In this document: positions 23,167 to 33,998 of the stretch, piece after piece
Layout of the letters: the number at the start of each line of letters is the position of its first letter
Position numbering within the stretch: the stretch's first letter is position 1
DNA from: Prochilodus magdalenae
Lineage: Eukaryota; Chordata; Actinopteri; Characiformes; Prochilodontidae
Assembly: GCA_024036415.1 (NCBI GenBank)
Contig: JAMWET010005002.1
Location: 861,001 to 925,000 of the forward strand
DNA length: 64,000 nucleotides
Direction of reading: 5' to 3'
Made by a program: the position numbers and the translations under genes
Notes under the pieces: model-generated
Databases searched by the model: none
What the model was told of the DNA's origin: nothing
The model's input: the letters and a program-made list of their open reading frames with translations, nothing else

Positions 23167-23989
23167 AGGGTTTTATTTCTTGCTGTAGTGAACTACAGAA
23201 GTGAACTACTTTTTTAAAAACTTTCCTGTACAAGAAAAAAAATGACAACAGCTAGCTTGCCACTCCTAGCACCAAAATCAGAATCAATAAAACCAAAACA
23301 TGGTGTGCTAAAGTGTACCAGTGCAGGGCCATGATATTGAGTTTAATGATGCCAGAGTGACTACCTCATCCTCAGAGTGCTGTGAAGCTGGCCAGGACAT
23401 GAGTAACATGACAGCTGGACCACCCTACAAAGAACAGAATAGAACCTTCCTTCAGCCTTGACTTCATCAACTTCTGAGTCAGTGTGGGCCTCGCCCTTCT
23501 GAACATCGTCAAGAACAACTTTAAATTTCTATCCTAAACAGCCTTTGGACTGCGCTTGGTTGTGACTATGCGTGATGGACGACCTCCGAAGAACTCTCCA
23601 AAAAAGTTCTAAGGACAAAGTTCAAGCCACAAGGTTTGGTTCACTGGCAGTGGTTTAGAGGACAAGAGCCAGGGTTCATTCCTCCTCGAAGGGTGTATTG
23701 AGTTCATGTGTTGGGACAGCAATGAGGTGCTACTGATGTTCATGTCCTACAAGACTCATAACTGTTGTTTCTGTATATCATTGCATTTTTAAGGATGACG
23801 TGGAACTGTATAACCACAACAACATTCACAACTGCCAGAGAGGCAATACCAGAGGTTTTCTTTAGTGCATTTATGGGAGACACTCTTTAATTTTCTAGTA
23901 TTTCATGCTGAAACATGAAAGAGTAAAATGTACATTGTGGTTGACTGCAGTAACCCTCGTTGACCACAGCACCTTTTACTAGCTTTTCT

Positions 23990-24200
23990 CACATGGAGAG
24001 CTCTGTTTGCCTTGTCTCATGATAATTTTGCTCCCTGAAGGCAAACACACAGAGAGGGTAAGAAGAAGCTTCTTTCCACAGGCCATTCAGGCTCTGAACC
24101 AAGACAACAACTAGGACCACCTCATTTACACACCATACACAGGACTTGTTCACGAATAACTAGCCGCTGATATTTATTAAAGACCTGTTGCTGAACTCCA
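23990..24200 (+). mobile_element. LINE (L2/CR1-like) 3' end fragment
   Basis: One plus-strand frame reads GKHTERVRRSFFPQAIQALN before a stop. It resembles the C terminus of the reverse-transcriptase ORF of fish L2/CR1-type LINEs (SFFPxAIxxLN). It is 5'-truncated, as is usual for LINE copies. The family is assigned from memory of that motif; the upstream limit is uncertain and could reach about 23300. Confidence 0.45.
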
Positions 24201-24316
24201 CAGCATTATTTTGTGCATTCACTTTAGCACATTTTGCATTTTACACTCAACCGTGTTCTCCACACTGCACGCAACTTAGATAGATTCCACTCCTACTTTA
24301 TATTACTACAGAGTCA

Positions 24317-24600
24317 AGTCACATTATTATGACCAATATCCAGAGTAAACGCTGCGTGCACCACAGACAGCAACTAGACAGGCTGGGAGTGACTCAAAAA
24401 GGTTCTGGTAGGTTGTCACAGATAAGCCATGCCGACTGTAGTGCATCCCACAGCAGCTGGAGGGTACAAGGGGGAGGATCCATAGACTGAACAGGACAAT
24501 TAGGGTGGTCCCACAGCCACTCACTTGGGTTCAAGTTTGGGAATTTAGGGGGTCAGGGTGGTATCTGGAAGTCTTGGTCATGCGTTTCTGTGTGACATGT
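24317..24600 (-). mobile_element. Tc1/mariner-type fragment
   Basis: The edge cacattattatgaccaat and the series cccacagcagctggag, gttcaagtttgggaatttag and ggtcagggtggtatctggaa resemble the antisense of a widespread fish Tc1/mariner family that starts with similar attatgacc ends. It is heavily degraded, with no usable frame. Confidence 0.4.
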
Positions 24601-25683
24601 CTTGCTACAGGATCCCATCTGCCCTAGTGAGGATAATTAACATGTATTCAAGGATGGATTCATACCCATACTTTCAACATGAATGGGTGGACCCAGAGAA
24701 TGCCATGAAATGTGACTTCCTTCACCTTTGGTGAAAAAGAAAGTCTATTTAGTGTAAAGGGAAGATTATTAGAGTGATGGAGAGAACGTTTTAGAAAAAA
24801 CCTTCTGGAAACAGATGACGATTTGCCAGCTTCTAAATGCCTCTGAGCAGTTTTGAGCACAACCTTAATGACCTTTATTTAATAGATTTTGTGCTACAAA
24901 TTCCACTGTGAGTGTTTTGCTACAGTATAGTCTACTTTCCCTTGGATTGTATCCAGTACAGAAGATTTCCTGCAAAGAGGGAGTGACTGGCACACAACAA
25001 GGCACATCCTCCCATAAGGCTTTGTTAGTCAGGCAAAACTCTAACACTTAGGAACAGAACATCTTGTTTTACTAGAGAGTTCCTACATGGGGGTTTTATG
25101 TGTGGCAGGGAATAAACTTTTTACGATAATTACATGGCTAATCTATTCCATCCTATTCCTTTAACAGAATCTAACCTATTAATTCACCTGATTTAGGCAT
25201 GCTTTTTATACAATGGCATCCCATTTAATCCATTTGCCACAAATGTTTGATGTTTTTTTTTTTTAACCATGGCATGTCTTATGATGGCTATGCTGCATCA
25301 TGATGGCAAAACACTGACCAGGAGAACAAAGTTTAACATACACACATTAACCAAAGCAACATTTTCCTATATATAACATGCATTCGCTCTTCACAAGCAA
25401 AGCATTTATCCCAGTGATGACGACGTATTAAACTAATCTGAAATTTACATAAAGACAAAAAACATCTGAAAGAATCATCAATTTTAACTTATAGGTTTTT
25501 TCATAAAAACCGTCTCCTAGGTAAGAAACATTAACATAATATCAGCATGTAAACAGCCTGTAGATGAGTTAGACCACTCAGAGGCAACCAAACAACTATA
25601 TGCTGTGACATCACAACCACAGCTATCTGAAAAAATGGATAATCTGGTCTTACTGTCCAAACAACAGGCTTGGACTTCTTTTT

Positions 25684-25895
25684 ACGTTTACAGCATTTAG
25701 CTGATGCTCTTACCCAGATTTACTTACAAGGTAAATCATCATGTTACAGGTAGGCCAATGTAGTGTTAGTAGTCTTGCCCAAGGACACTTATTGGTATAG
25801 CACAGCATAGTCACCCAGATCGGGATTCAAACCCCAGTCTCATACATGTGGTAGAGGCACCCTGGCAGGTAGTTGTGTTGAGCTACACCAGCCAC
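25684..25895 (-). mobile_element. tRNA-derived SINE, minus strand, B box intact
   Basis: On the minus strand this copy retains a B box (ggggtttgaatcccgat), then gactatgctgtgctatacca, ataagtgtccttgggcaaga, and the tail cagctaaatgctgtaaacgt. It is the same family as 22964-23166, in opposite orientation. Confidence 0.7.
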
Positions 25896-25904
25896 TGTTT
25901 ATAG

Positions 25905-26032
25905 AAAATAATTGCAGTTAAAATTGCAGTCGCAATACTGCAGAATCAGTAATTGCATAATCTATTACCCTAATCAGACAAATTGCATTGGAATTAGAAT
26001 TAGATATTCTTCTTATATCGTTCAGCCCTATT
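25905..26032 (-). mobile_element. hAT-like non-autonomous fragment
   Basis: On the minus strand it begins agggctgaacgatataagaa and continues with att/aatt-rich repeats ending in aattgcgac-like words. This matches a very common fish hAT-derived repeat beginning agggctgaacgat. One end only is visible. Confidence 0.45.
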
Positions 26033-26507
26033 ACTACCAACCTAAGTTTTTTTTTTTTTTCCTTTAACATGTAAGTTTTTGTTCTTTAACACGGGGGACT
26101 GGCGTTTTATTAGACCTGGGAAATAAAGCAGTTGAAGTTTTGATTTAAAAAAGAAAGAAAGAACACATTTAGAAAAGATGTAGACAGCATCCAAATTGCT
26201 ATCAAGAACAATTTCTAAGTATTTTTTAAAATTGCCTTTAGTTGCCCCCTAGTGGCGTGGCCATCTGGTCACATGCCTTAAAAACCCATGGGACGATCTT
26301 TGCCTGCATTGCCGTATACAATAATGTAGAGAGAATGGGACCTTGTTTCAGAAACAGTGTTGAGAATGTGGTGATAAGCAAAGCCTTGAAGAAACAGGAA
26401 GAATAAGGGAAGGAAGATTTGCTGACTTGAAAGTGGTGCAAAACTAAATACACAAACTCTGGACACCAAACATAACTGGACTTAAAGGTCAAAGTAGCAA
26501 AACCTAC

Positions 26508-28084
26508 CTTTTTAAGCATGCCCTGAATACGCTCCATTTCACTGTTTGCAAGGAGCAGTTCCTGCCTTAGCTCAGAGCAGCTAACCTCCAGCTTGTCTCT
26601 GTCTGCGTGAGCTACTTTAAGTAAGCCTTGCAGCTCTGTGCTGTTGCTGGCACTTTGAACAGCCTTGAGTTCCACCAGCTTCTGCCTCTCGGTCTCCACC
26701 TGGCACTTCAAGCGCTCATTCTCTGCCTTCAGAGCCTCGGCGGCTTGATGCTCTTCCCCTGCCAGCTTTGCAGCCGCCACCCCAGCCTCTTTCTCCCTTT
26801 CCAGCTTCTGCCTGAGGAGCTCCAGTTCTTCTTTCAAACCTCTTGCAGTTGCCTGGGCCTCCTGATGCTCCTTCTCCAAAGCTCTCAAGCTCCCGGTTAG
26901 TTGCTGTTGAATGTCCACAAGCTTCTCCCTCTCAAACCGTGAGTTCTCCACCTGCTCAGCCAGACGCTGTTCCAACTCTGACATCCTGGATGCACGTGAG
27001 GCCTCAGTTTCTTGACTCTGGGCTTGTTCTCTGAGCCTCTGCAGCAGGGCCTCATTCTTTTGGGCCAGGAGTTCCACACGCTCCCTCTGCTGCTGAAGCG
27101 AGGTTTGAAGGAGACCCTTTTCTTCAGCCAGACGCTCGTTCTCTACTGTCAGCTCCTGCACAACCTGCTGTTGGTCAGCCAATTCCTGCAAGGTAGCTTG
27201 GAGCTCCTCTGCTGTGCTGTGGTGGCTTTCCTCCATCTTTTGGATGCGTTCTGTCAAACACTCCACCGATAGATCTCGTTCTATGGTTCCTGGTGCAATG
27301 CCTTTGCTACTACTGCTGATAGAATCTGAGCGAGATGGGATTTTTTCAAACTCTGAGGAATCTGGAGAAGGTGATGGAGAACCTTTGGTGAGGTCGCTAC
27401 CAGATGATACAGAGGTTTTGATTGGACTCCCATTAAGTGGCCCACTTGTTCCCATTTCGGTGCTAGTATTCTCTGGTAGAACACCGTTAACAGAAAGTTT
27501 GGCTGGACTTGTTAGTGATGTGGAGGTTGTGGTTGGACTAGTTAGTGATGTGGAAGTTGCAGTGTTGTTACCACTAGAGACTGGAGAGGTCTCCAACGAG
27601 ATTAGCTTTTCCTTCAAGGCTTGGTTCTCCTCCCGCAAAGCAGCCAACTCTCTCTGGAAGCGCCCATTCTTCTCCTTAAGCTCTCCAACTAAGGTCTGCA
27701 TGTCTGGGGACTGTGGCTGAGTTTGCTCCCCATCTGATGTACCATCTGGTGTTCCAGCCTCAGGAGGTGAGCCTTTGCCTCTGCATCGCTGCAGCTCCAT
27801 CCGCAACTTGCTGATCTCAAATTCCTTAGCTTTGGCCTCAGCCAGCAGCTCCTTGACTTGGCACTCCAAGAGGGCCTTGTCGGCGCTTTCAGCTTCTGTC
27901 TTTGTCTTGACGGAACCACGGGAGTGCTTAGCTAGGGTAGACAGGCTGGAAGTGCTGGCACTAGGGATCATTTTCTTGGCACTAGAGGTCTTCAGTTGGT
28001 CCCGTAGCGAGGTACGGTCTCTGGAGATGGTCTGGGGGATTTCCCGTGGAGCAGGTATCCCTGACTTTTTGCCTGATTGGATAC
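26508..28084 (-). CDS. specc1: specc1 large exon: N-terminal Ser/Thr-rich region and start of central coiled coil
   Basis: This 1,577-nt exon starts after a pyrimidine-rich acceptor (ctctttttacag) with two bases completing a codon, followed by 525 whole codons. It ends in phase 0 at AAAAAG|gtaggt. The product opens with a basic segment containing GIPAPREI. A short coiled coil follows (about residues 65-105, with ELLAEAKAKEFEISKLR), then a Ser/Thr/Pro-rich linker (about 110-265) holding an in-frame duplication of TTTSTSLTSP. The rest, from SVECLTERIQKMEESHHSTA onward, is highly charged heptad-repeat coiled coil (about 280-525). SVECLTERIQKMEE and STAEELQATLQELAD are hallmark cytospin motifs. 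One very large exon in this place is typical of the family. The frame stays open past the donor to a stop at 26238 (see findings). An upstream exon must supply one nucleotide and the initiator. Confidence 0.93.
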
Positions 28085-30372
28085 CTGTAAAAAGAGAAAG
28101 CAAATTTGGTAAACAAGTCAACAGCTGGATTTTTTAACAGCTGTTGGCTTTTCTACATCTGTTAAGCTCTGGAGATCTGAAGTGTAAAAATATGAATGAC
28201 CTTTACATTTCAAAGCAGTTGAGCATTTGTGACAGTCTTAGAATGATCAGTTAGCAGGAATTATTCCTCGTTTTGCCAATTAATGAATCAATTTCATTTA
28301 AAAAAAAAAATCTATGGCAGGGAGACTTTTAGTTAAAACAGCATGTAGAAAATAATTATTCCTCATGGTCACTTGGACTCCAAGATTTAGGGAACAATGC
28401 AGCCTTTCATTCATGTCATTGTTCAAGGCTCAAAGTACCAGTGTGAGAGGTCATTCATTCAGCTTATGACTGGACAGAAGATGTTTTGTGTTGTGATTTT
28501 CAAATGGCTACCAGGCACTGCCTCTCCATATTGTAACCATAGCGCTTCAGTAGAAACAAGTCAACTGGCATTTGAATGGCATCAGAAAGCCATGCAACCT
28601 ATCGTTCCAGAGAGGTCTGTGGAACGGCTGGTATACCACAGGCCCTATTTAAAGAGGGATACTGGTGAAAGGTTTTATTGTCAGTTTTAGAATAATCAGC
28701 AAACACTGAAACAAACACTGGGGGGCTCTTGTTACAGCTGATGACAATGTCCCAGCAGTACAGAGAATGTTCTAGAGCAGAGTGTAGGGGGTTACAATGA
28801 GAGTGCTGTGTTCAAGGCCAAACAGAGCTATCCCACTGGCCAGTGTAAGGATTGGTAGAGATGGACACACTGACTAAATTCTTATGAGGACAAAGTATAT
28901 GACGCCACAGATGCAAAAGAAATGAATTAAAGAGTTAATTTATGCAAATACGGACAAATTCATCTCTTCATAACCAGAAGGTAGTTTCTCTTCTTGCTCT
29001 CACACATGTATACCCCAAACTTCTATGGACTGTGTAAGAATTGTGTTATTGAAGCTGTCTTCATTTTGCACAGAGCTGCAGTCAGAATGTCTCCTGGGAG
29101 CCATATGGCTGTTTAGTATTCTCTCTGCATTTCAGTTGATATTAAAGGTCTGAGAGGTCTCAGCCATGACTTTATCAGGCGTTAACCTTGGTTATTTTTA
29201 GCTGCAGTCTGCATGTGCTAATATTTTATGACAACAAATGTATCAAGTTAGGTTTAAGGGAAACAACAGCAAAGCCGACCACAGAGATCTGGATATGGAT
29301 TTGCTGAAAGATGTGACAGAGCTAATGCAGGGTGGCTCTCAGTCATGTGGAACGGCTTTTAGTCAAAGTACTGGCTAACTTAAAAATAACAGTAATATTG
29401 CGGCTCCTCCTTGAGCTCTCTCCAATGGCTCTGTCAGAGAGTGAATTTATTAGATTGATTACTGGACTTAATCTCTGCTTCACCATCAGTCAGGTCAATG
29501 CCCTGAATCAAGTGTTCTCCAAAACGCTGTGACAGCACATCAGGCATTAAAACTATATTCCTTTTCCTGTTTCATTTGCTCTCTGTCTTAAACACATCTA
29601 TCATAGCAAGAACCATCTCACATTCCTAAATTATATTTCACCATCATCATATTTTAAATATCCGTCCACTTGTGTGGGTGAGTGGTGTAGACTAATGTTT
29701 TCAAATCAACATGATTTATTATTGCATTTGTATAATGAGTACAGAGACAGACCACACCAACAGTTCTAGAGAGAGTGCTTTGTTTATATAAAGAGAGGAT
29801 CCAGAGAACTGTATACAAATTTGTCTCTAAGTCTTAAGAGCAAGTCAATTTAGTGTCTGGGATATGATGCTAGGGGAATATGGGCAAATTAAAAAAAAAA
29901 AAACATCCTGCATTACTGTACAGTATAATACACTGTATGCGGCAAACACAAATATTTAAAAATATTTATATACAAATAATTTATAGAACTTAAAAAAAAA
30001 AAGCCTGCACACTCTTTGCATACACTCTTTGTTGCAGGAGAGAAGCTTTTGTATAACTAAAAACAACACATAAAACGGGTTTCTTATAGTAGTCTTACTT
30101 CACTGACAGCAGTTAATAACAGCAATATGCTTTTATGTCATAATGCACTCACTATGTAGTATTGTAGACATTAGCAAACTAGTAATATTAGACCGAGCTA
30201 TTGGATGGACTAATCCTAGAACACTCATCACATCACACAAAAAAAAAATGTTGCACAAAAAGGAATCAACCAACAGGAATGAAATTCAGTGGGTAGGTTT
30301 GACATTAAGAGACATGCGAGAGACATTAAGAGACATTAATTTTCCACCCCTACTGCAAAATTGAAAATATAA

Positions 30373-30470
30373 GTTGCATGGGATGGATTGTCACAGGACA
30401 CCATTAGGAACCTCTACAACTTCCTGCTGAGATGTCTGGCATGGCAAAACGGTCTTACTTTCAGTAGGGT
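30373..30470 (+). mobile_element. mariner-type fragment (paralogous to 45850-46190)
   Basis: The words gcatgggatggattgtcaca and ggacaccattaggaacctct occur here and, nearly identically, at 46052-46095 within the larger relic. Only this C-terminal piece of the transposase survives. Confidence 0.6.
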
Positions 30471-33400
30471 GAATTACACTTGGCCCAGATTTCAGGACCA
30501 TTTCTGCATATTCCCACGCTTTCAAGCTAAATAAAACCCAGATAAACCACAAAACAAAAAATTTCACTAAAATCTACTAGGATGTTGGCTTTTTTTGAAA
30601 CGGACAATTTAAAGCGAATCCCTTATCAGAAAGCAGAATGTTTAGACATTGAATTTGCCAGTACCCGGCTGGATGTGTGCAGCATACTGAAAGTGTGGTG
30701 CTGAACGAGATATAAACGCATACACAGACAACAGAGTGCAAGAGAATCCTCAAGCAACACCAGTGCGTGGTTCATGACTGAGTGAGGTTAAACGTTCACT
30801 GGATATGAACAAGCCAATGTAGGGAAACTGGTACCACCACGCTCTGTAAAGTGTAACTATGGTGCTACTTTCAGGGTCTTTACATATGCAAATGCATGTG
30901 AAAAAGGGATACTTTGGGTAGCTGTATTAAGAGCCAGGGTTGATTCATTCGTTACACTCGTCACACAGTTGGCATAGGCAGCATATCTGGAACCAAAAGT
31001 GTTTGGCAATTAAGTAATTAATAAGGACATAACAGAAACTATTTAAAAACTTGGACGGCACAAAAGCTTCCTTACTCCTAAGTCTGTGTGAGCTTGGATG
31101 TCCTCAACCCCGCTAGATTCTGATAACTGACTATTTTTGGAACACAGAGTGAAAGGGAGGATGGGGGGGAAACAGGGACAGAGAAAGGATGTGAAACAGA
31201 CTGAGTTTAAAGAGACATCACAAATCACATGGAAAGACAACAAGAGACTGAAAAGGGTAGAAATAAAGGCAAATGTGAACAGAGCCACTTTTGTAGAGCT
31301 AAACCTAAACCACCACTCAAAGGCTATGAAGCAAGGTAAATCAAATGTGCAAGAACAAGTAGTGAACGTCCTACACAAGAGCCTCCCCCAAGTGTTCCAA
31401 CCCCACTCACTAAATCAACCTGCCTGCACACACTGCCTCTCATTGATACCCCAAGTAAATAACAGGAGATGCTAGCTTTTAAACTTGACACACAGATACA
31501 CAAAGGTTGAGAATGTATAATGGTGAATGGCATAACAATAGATGTGGACAGAATTTCAAACAAGGTTTCCGTCTATAAGAGTACTGCCTCCAGTTCCTGA
31601 GGTTACGGATAAAAAGACCTTTTTTCTACAGTTTTGGAATCTAGAAAAGGTAGGAAAAAGTTCAAGCGCACATGGCCTTTTGAATATGTTAACAGCAGCC
31701 AAGATCAACAGGTTCGTGTGTGGTAATCAGCAAGTGTTATCTGAGCACTGCATGCTTCCTCTGGACGAGAAGCTACATTACTAATGGTTTCCAAAACACT
31801 GCTTTCCCAAAAAGTACTGCACAGACAAACTCCTTTGAGTTGAGCTATCGTATAAATCCAGCATACAGGCAAGCACCCTGCATTTTTACTTATTAATTGC
31901 TTCCAGTAAAGTCCACCAAGCCTCCCTCTACAATTCCCAAGCACTGCAGGCCAAAAAATCTTTATTTCGTAATTTCATTATGGAGAAAGCACTTCAAATC
32001 CACCATCCTTAATGCCGTATGAAGTTCGGATCACAGCAGGAGTCGCATTACTGGATGGTTCTCAGCATGAACTGCCAGTAAGTTTGACAGAGTGCAGTGC
32101 ATTGTGAAACAACCCTGGAGTAATTAACTGTACAGGGTTGCTGTTAGAGCACTGACAGCCGAGTGACTGCTGGGAGTCATGTGTCATAGTGCTGGCTGGC
32201 ATCACTGACATGACACAGTTATACAATGAAGTGGCTATATAGGTGATGGAATTCTTATAAGGCCCAATGTTTTTTCTCCAAGTAGGAGCTGTCCATTTGC
32301 AGTAATCCAAGACCAGCATCCATTAATGAATCACTGCAGACCTGAATAAGAACCAGGGTTCTAGAAATAAAAATAAAAAAAAACATTAGTTCACTCTGAG
32401 CAGAACTAATATTTCCACAATTCCAATCTTGTGTTCCAACACCAACAGAATGTCCTTAAACCTGTCAGAACAAAAGCCGTTTTTTAGCTACTTCCTCAAA
32501 ACACACATCATTAACTAGTCGAGCTGTTTTTCTTACATAGCAAGCTTAATGTTAGGACCAGGACAGTAAGCCCAGGATAATTACAGGTATGGCCTTGTTT
32601 TTGTCCCTAGCAAAAGACTGTTCAATTCCAGATTTCAATTAATTTCTTGAACTGGCTGTGAGTCATGATATGAACAAAGCAAAACCTAGGGCTGCAAGTC
32701 TTAGAAGAACTTCCCCTGCGAACTTCAATCCTTCACCTATGAGACAGGAAGCTTGAACAAGAACTGGTCTAATGTTTTCCAGTCATTCGGATGTGGGGGG
32801 TATACCTAAAAACAACACCCTGTCTCGCTGTCATCCTTTCCTGTTGTCCTGCCAGTAAATGGGATGGGCACATTGTATCGGATTCCATACAAGTACACGG
32901 TCCTGGGACAGGGAAGCTGGGACGAGCTGGCATTCCACTCCATATCCTGTCACGCAGGGGAAAACGGAATCAAAGTATTTCCATCTGCGTCAGCTTGGTG
33001 ACATGCCGAATGGACAGGGTGGCCTGAGCTGGGAAAGCCAAAAGATCTGCTTATAAGAGATGGGGTTATTCTGCTCCCCATCACCATTGGCCAGATCCCT
33101 AAGAAGATTTGATGTCCCTAAAACACATCAAAATAAGTAGGTTGCCAAAGTAGGGATTGTGATATTTATATTTTAATACGCAAATATCTGACAGTGTTCG
33201 CTGAATGATTGATAAAGAGCACATTAAGATAAGGATGCATATAAAGCCTTTTTAAATCACAAACTAGATGTTGGCTTGAATTTGACTGACCAAGTGCTGA
33301 CAAGGATCAACCCTATACACTTAAAAAAGCTAGTTAATCAAGTGTTCTTTAGTAAAGCGAATTCTATACATAACCATAACCATTAGCAATGAAATAAAAC

Positions 33401-33960
33401 CAATACAGATTTTGTCATGGCACTTTTTTGCTGCTGCTTGTCATCACACACCGCTGACATGTTGTAAAGCTCTGACTACTGGAGTGAATGCACACCTCAG
33501 AACTTTGTGCTGTTTGTTGCAAATAGAGGTATCCCCATTGTCAGTAGTGCCAGAGGTGACTATATGGACAGTGTTTATCAGAATTCCCTATCCTCTATGT
33601 AGGTCATCTGTGTGGGAGAAGTAGTATTAAAGCTTTAAATGGCTCCTTTTTATCAGTATTCTGGTTTAATTATTGTATACAGTTAACACACATGTGGTCT
33701 GACACACATGTGGATTATTAAATAGGTCTTAAATAGGGCAAATCAGAGATTAGAATATAATTTTATTATCCAAATAAATATACAAGTCACATGCTTGTCA
33801 TATTTACATTTGCATGTAGTAACTTGTCCTAAATCATCATACCAACACTAGAAATAGATCTAGATATGAAAATATATGCTACCAACATTGGCCTACAACA
33901 TTCAGTTAAGGTCTTTTGCTGCCAATTATTAGGTTGGCATCGTTACAATATGGTCTTAGA

Positions 33961-33998
33961 AGAAGAAAAAAAAAAAAAAAAAAGAAAAAAAAAGAAAA
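33961..33998. repeat. A-rich simple repeat
   Basis: A run of adenines broken by single guanines. It may be a retroposed poly(A) tail remnant, but no element could be recognised beside it. Confidence 0.85.

Larger units (their letters stand above)
20743..26507 (-). other. 5.8-kb specc1 intron
   Basis: An intron following the large exon. It is filled largely by repeats: dispersed repeat A, a 33-bp minisatellite, two SINEs in opposite orientation, a LINE 3' end, a Tc1-type fragment and a hAT-like fragment. Single-copy-looking parts (22130-22960, 24620-25680) contain no exon that I can support. Confidence 0.8.
1741..28084 (-). other. specc1: specc1 (cytospin-B) gene span, partial: six coding exons in this window
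   Basis: The six minus-strand exons described below chain with compatible splice phases (exit phases 0, 1, 0, 2, 1, 0) into 2,321 nt of uninterrupted coding sequence, about 773 codons. Cytospins are cytoskeleton-associated proteins with long central coiled coils and a C-terminal calponin homology domain; the family is linked to actin and microtubule organisation. Assignment to SPECC1 rather than SPECC1L rests on remembered protein sequences: GIPAPREI, ELLAEAKAKEFEISKLR, the SDLTKGSPSP/SSEFEKIPSR region and QRERVELLAQ match cytospin-B better. Missing are the N-terminal exon or exons (5', higher coordinates) and the linker and CH-domain exons (3', off the left edge). Introns are 349 nt to 13 kb. 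Confidence 0.85.

Noticed and set aside
27214..27720. A 168-codon plus-strand frame opposite the large specc1 exon
   Set aside because: Antisense shadow of a proven coding exon; no motif of its own.
29332..29532. A 66-codon frame with SESEFIRLITGLNL and a plausible look
   Set aside because: No known domain, no acceptor or donor around it, and no sign of neighbouring exons; kept as chance.
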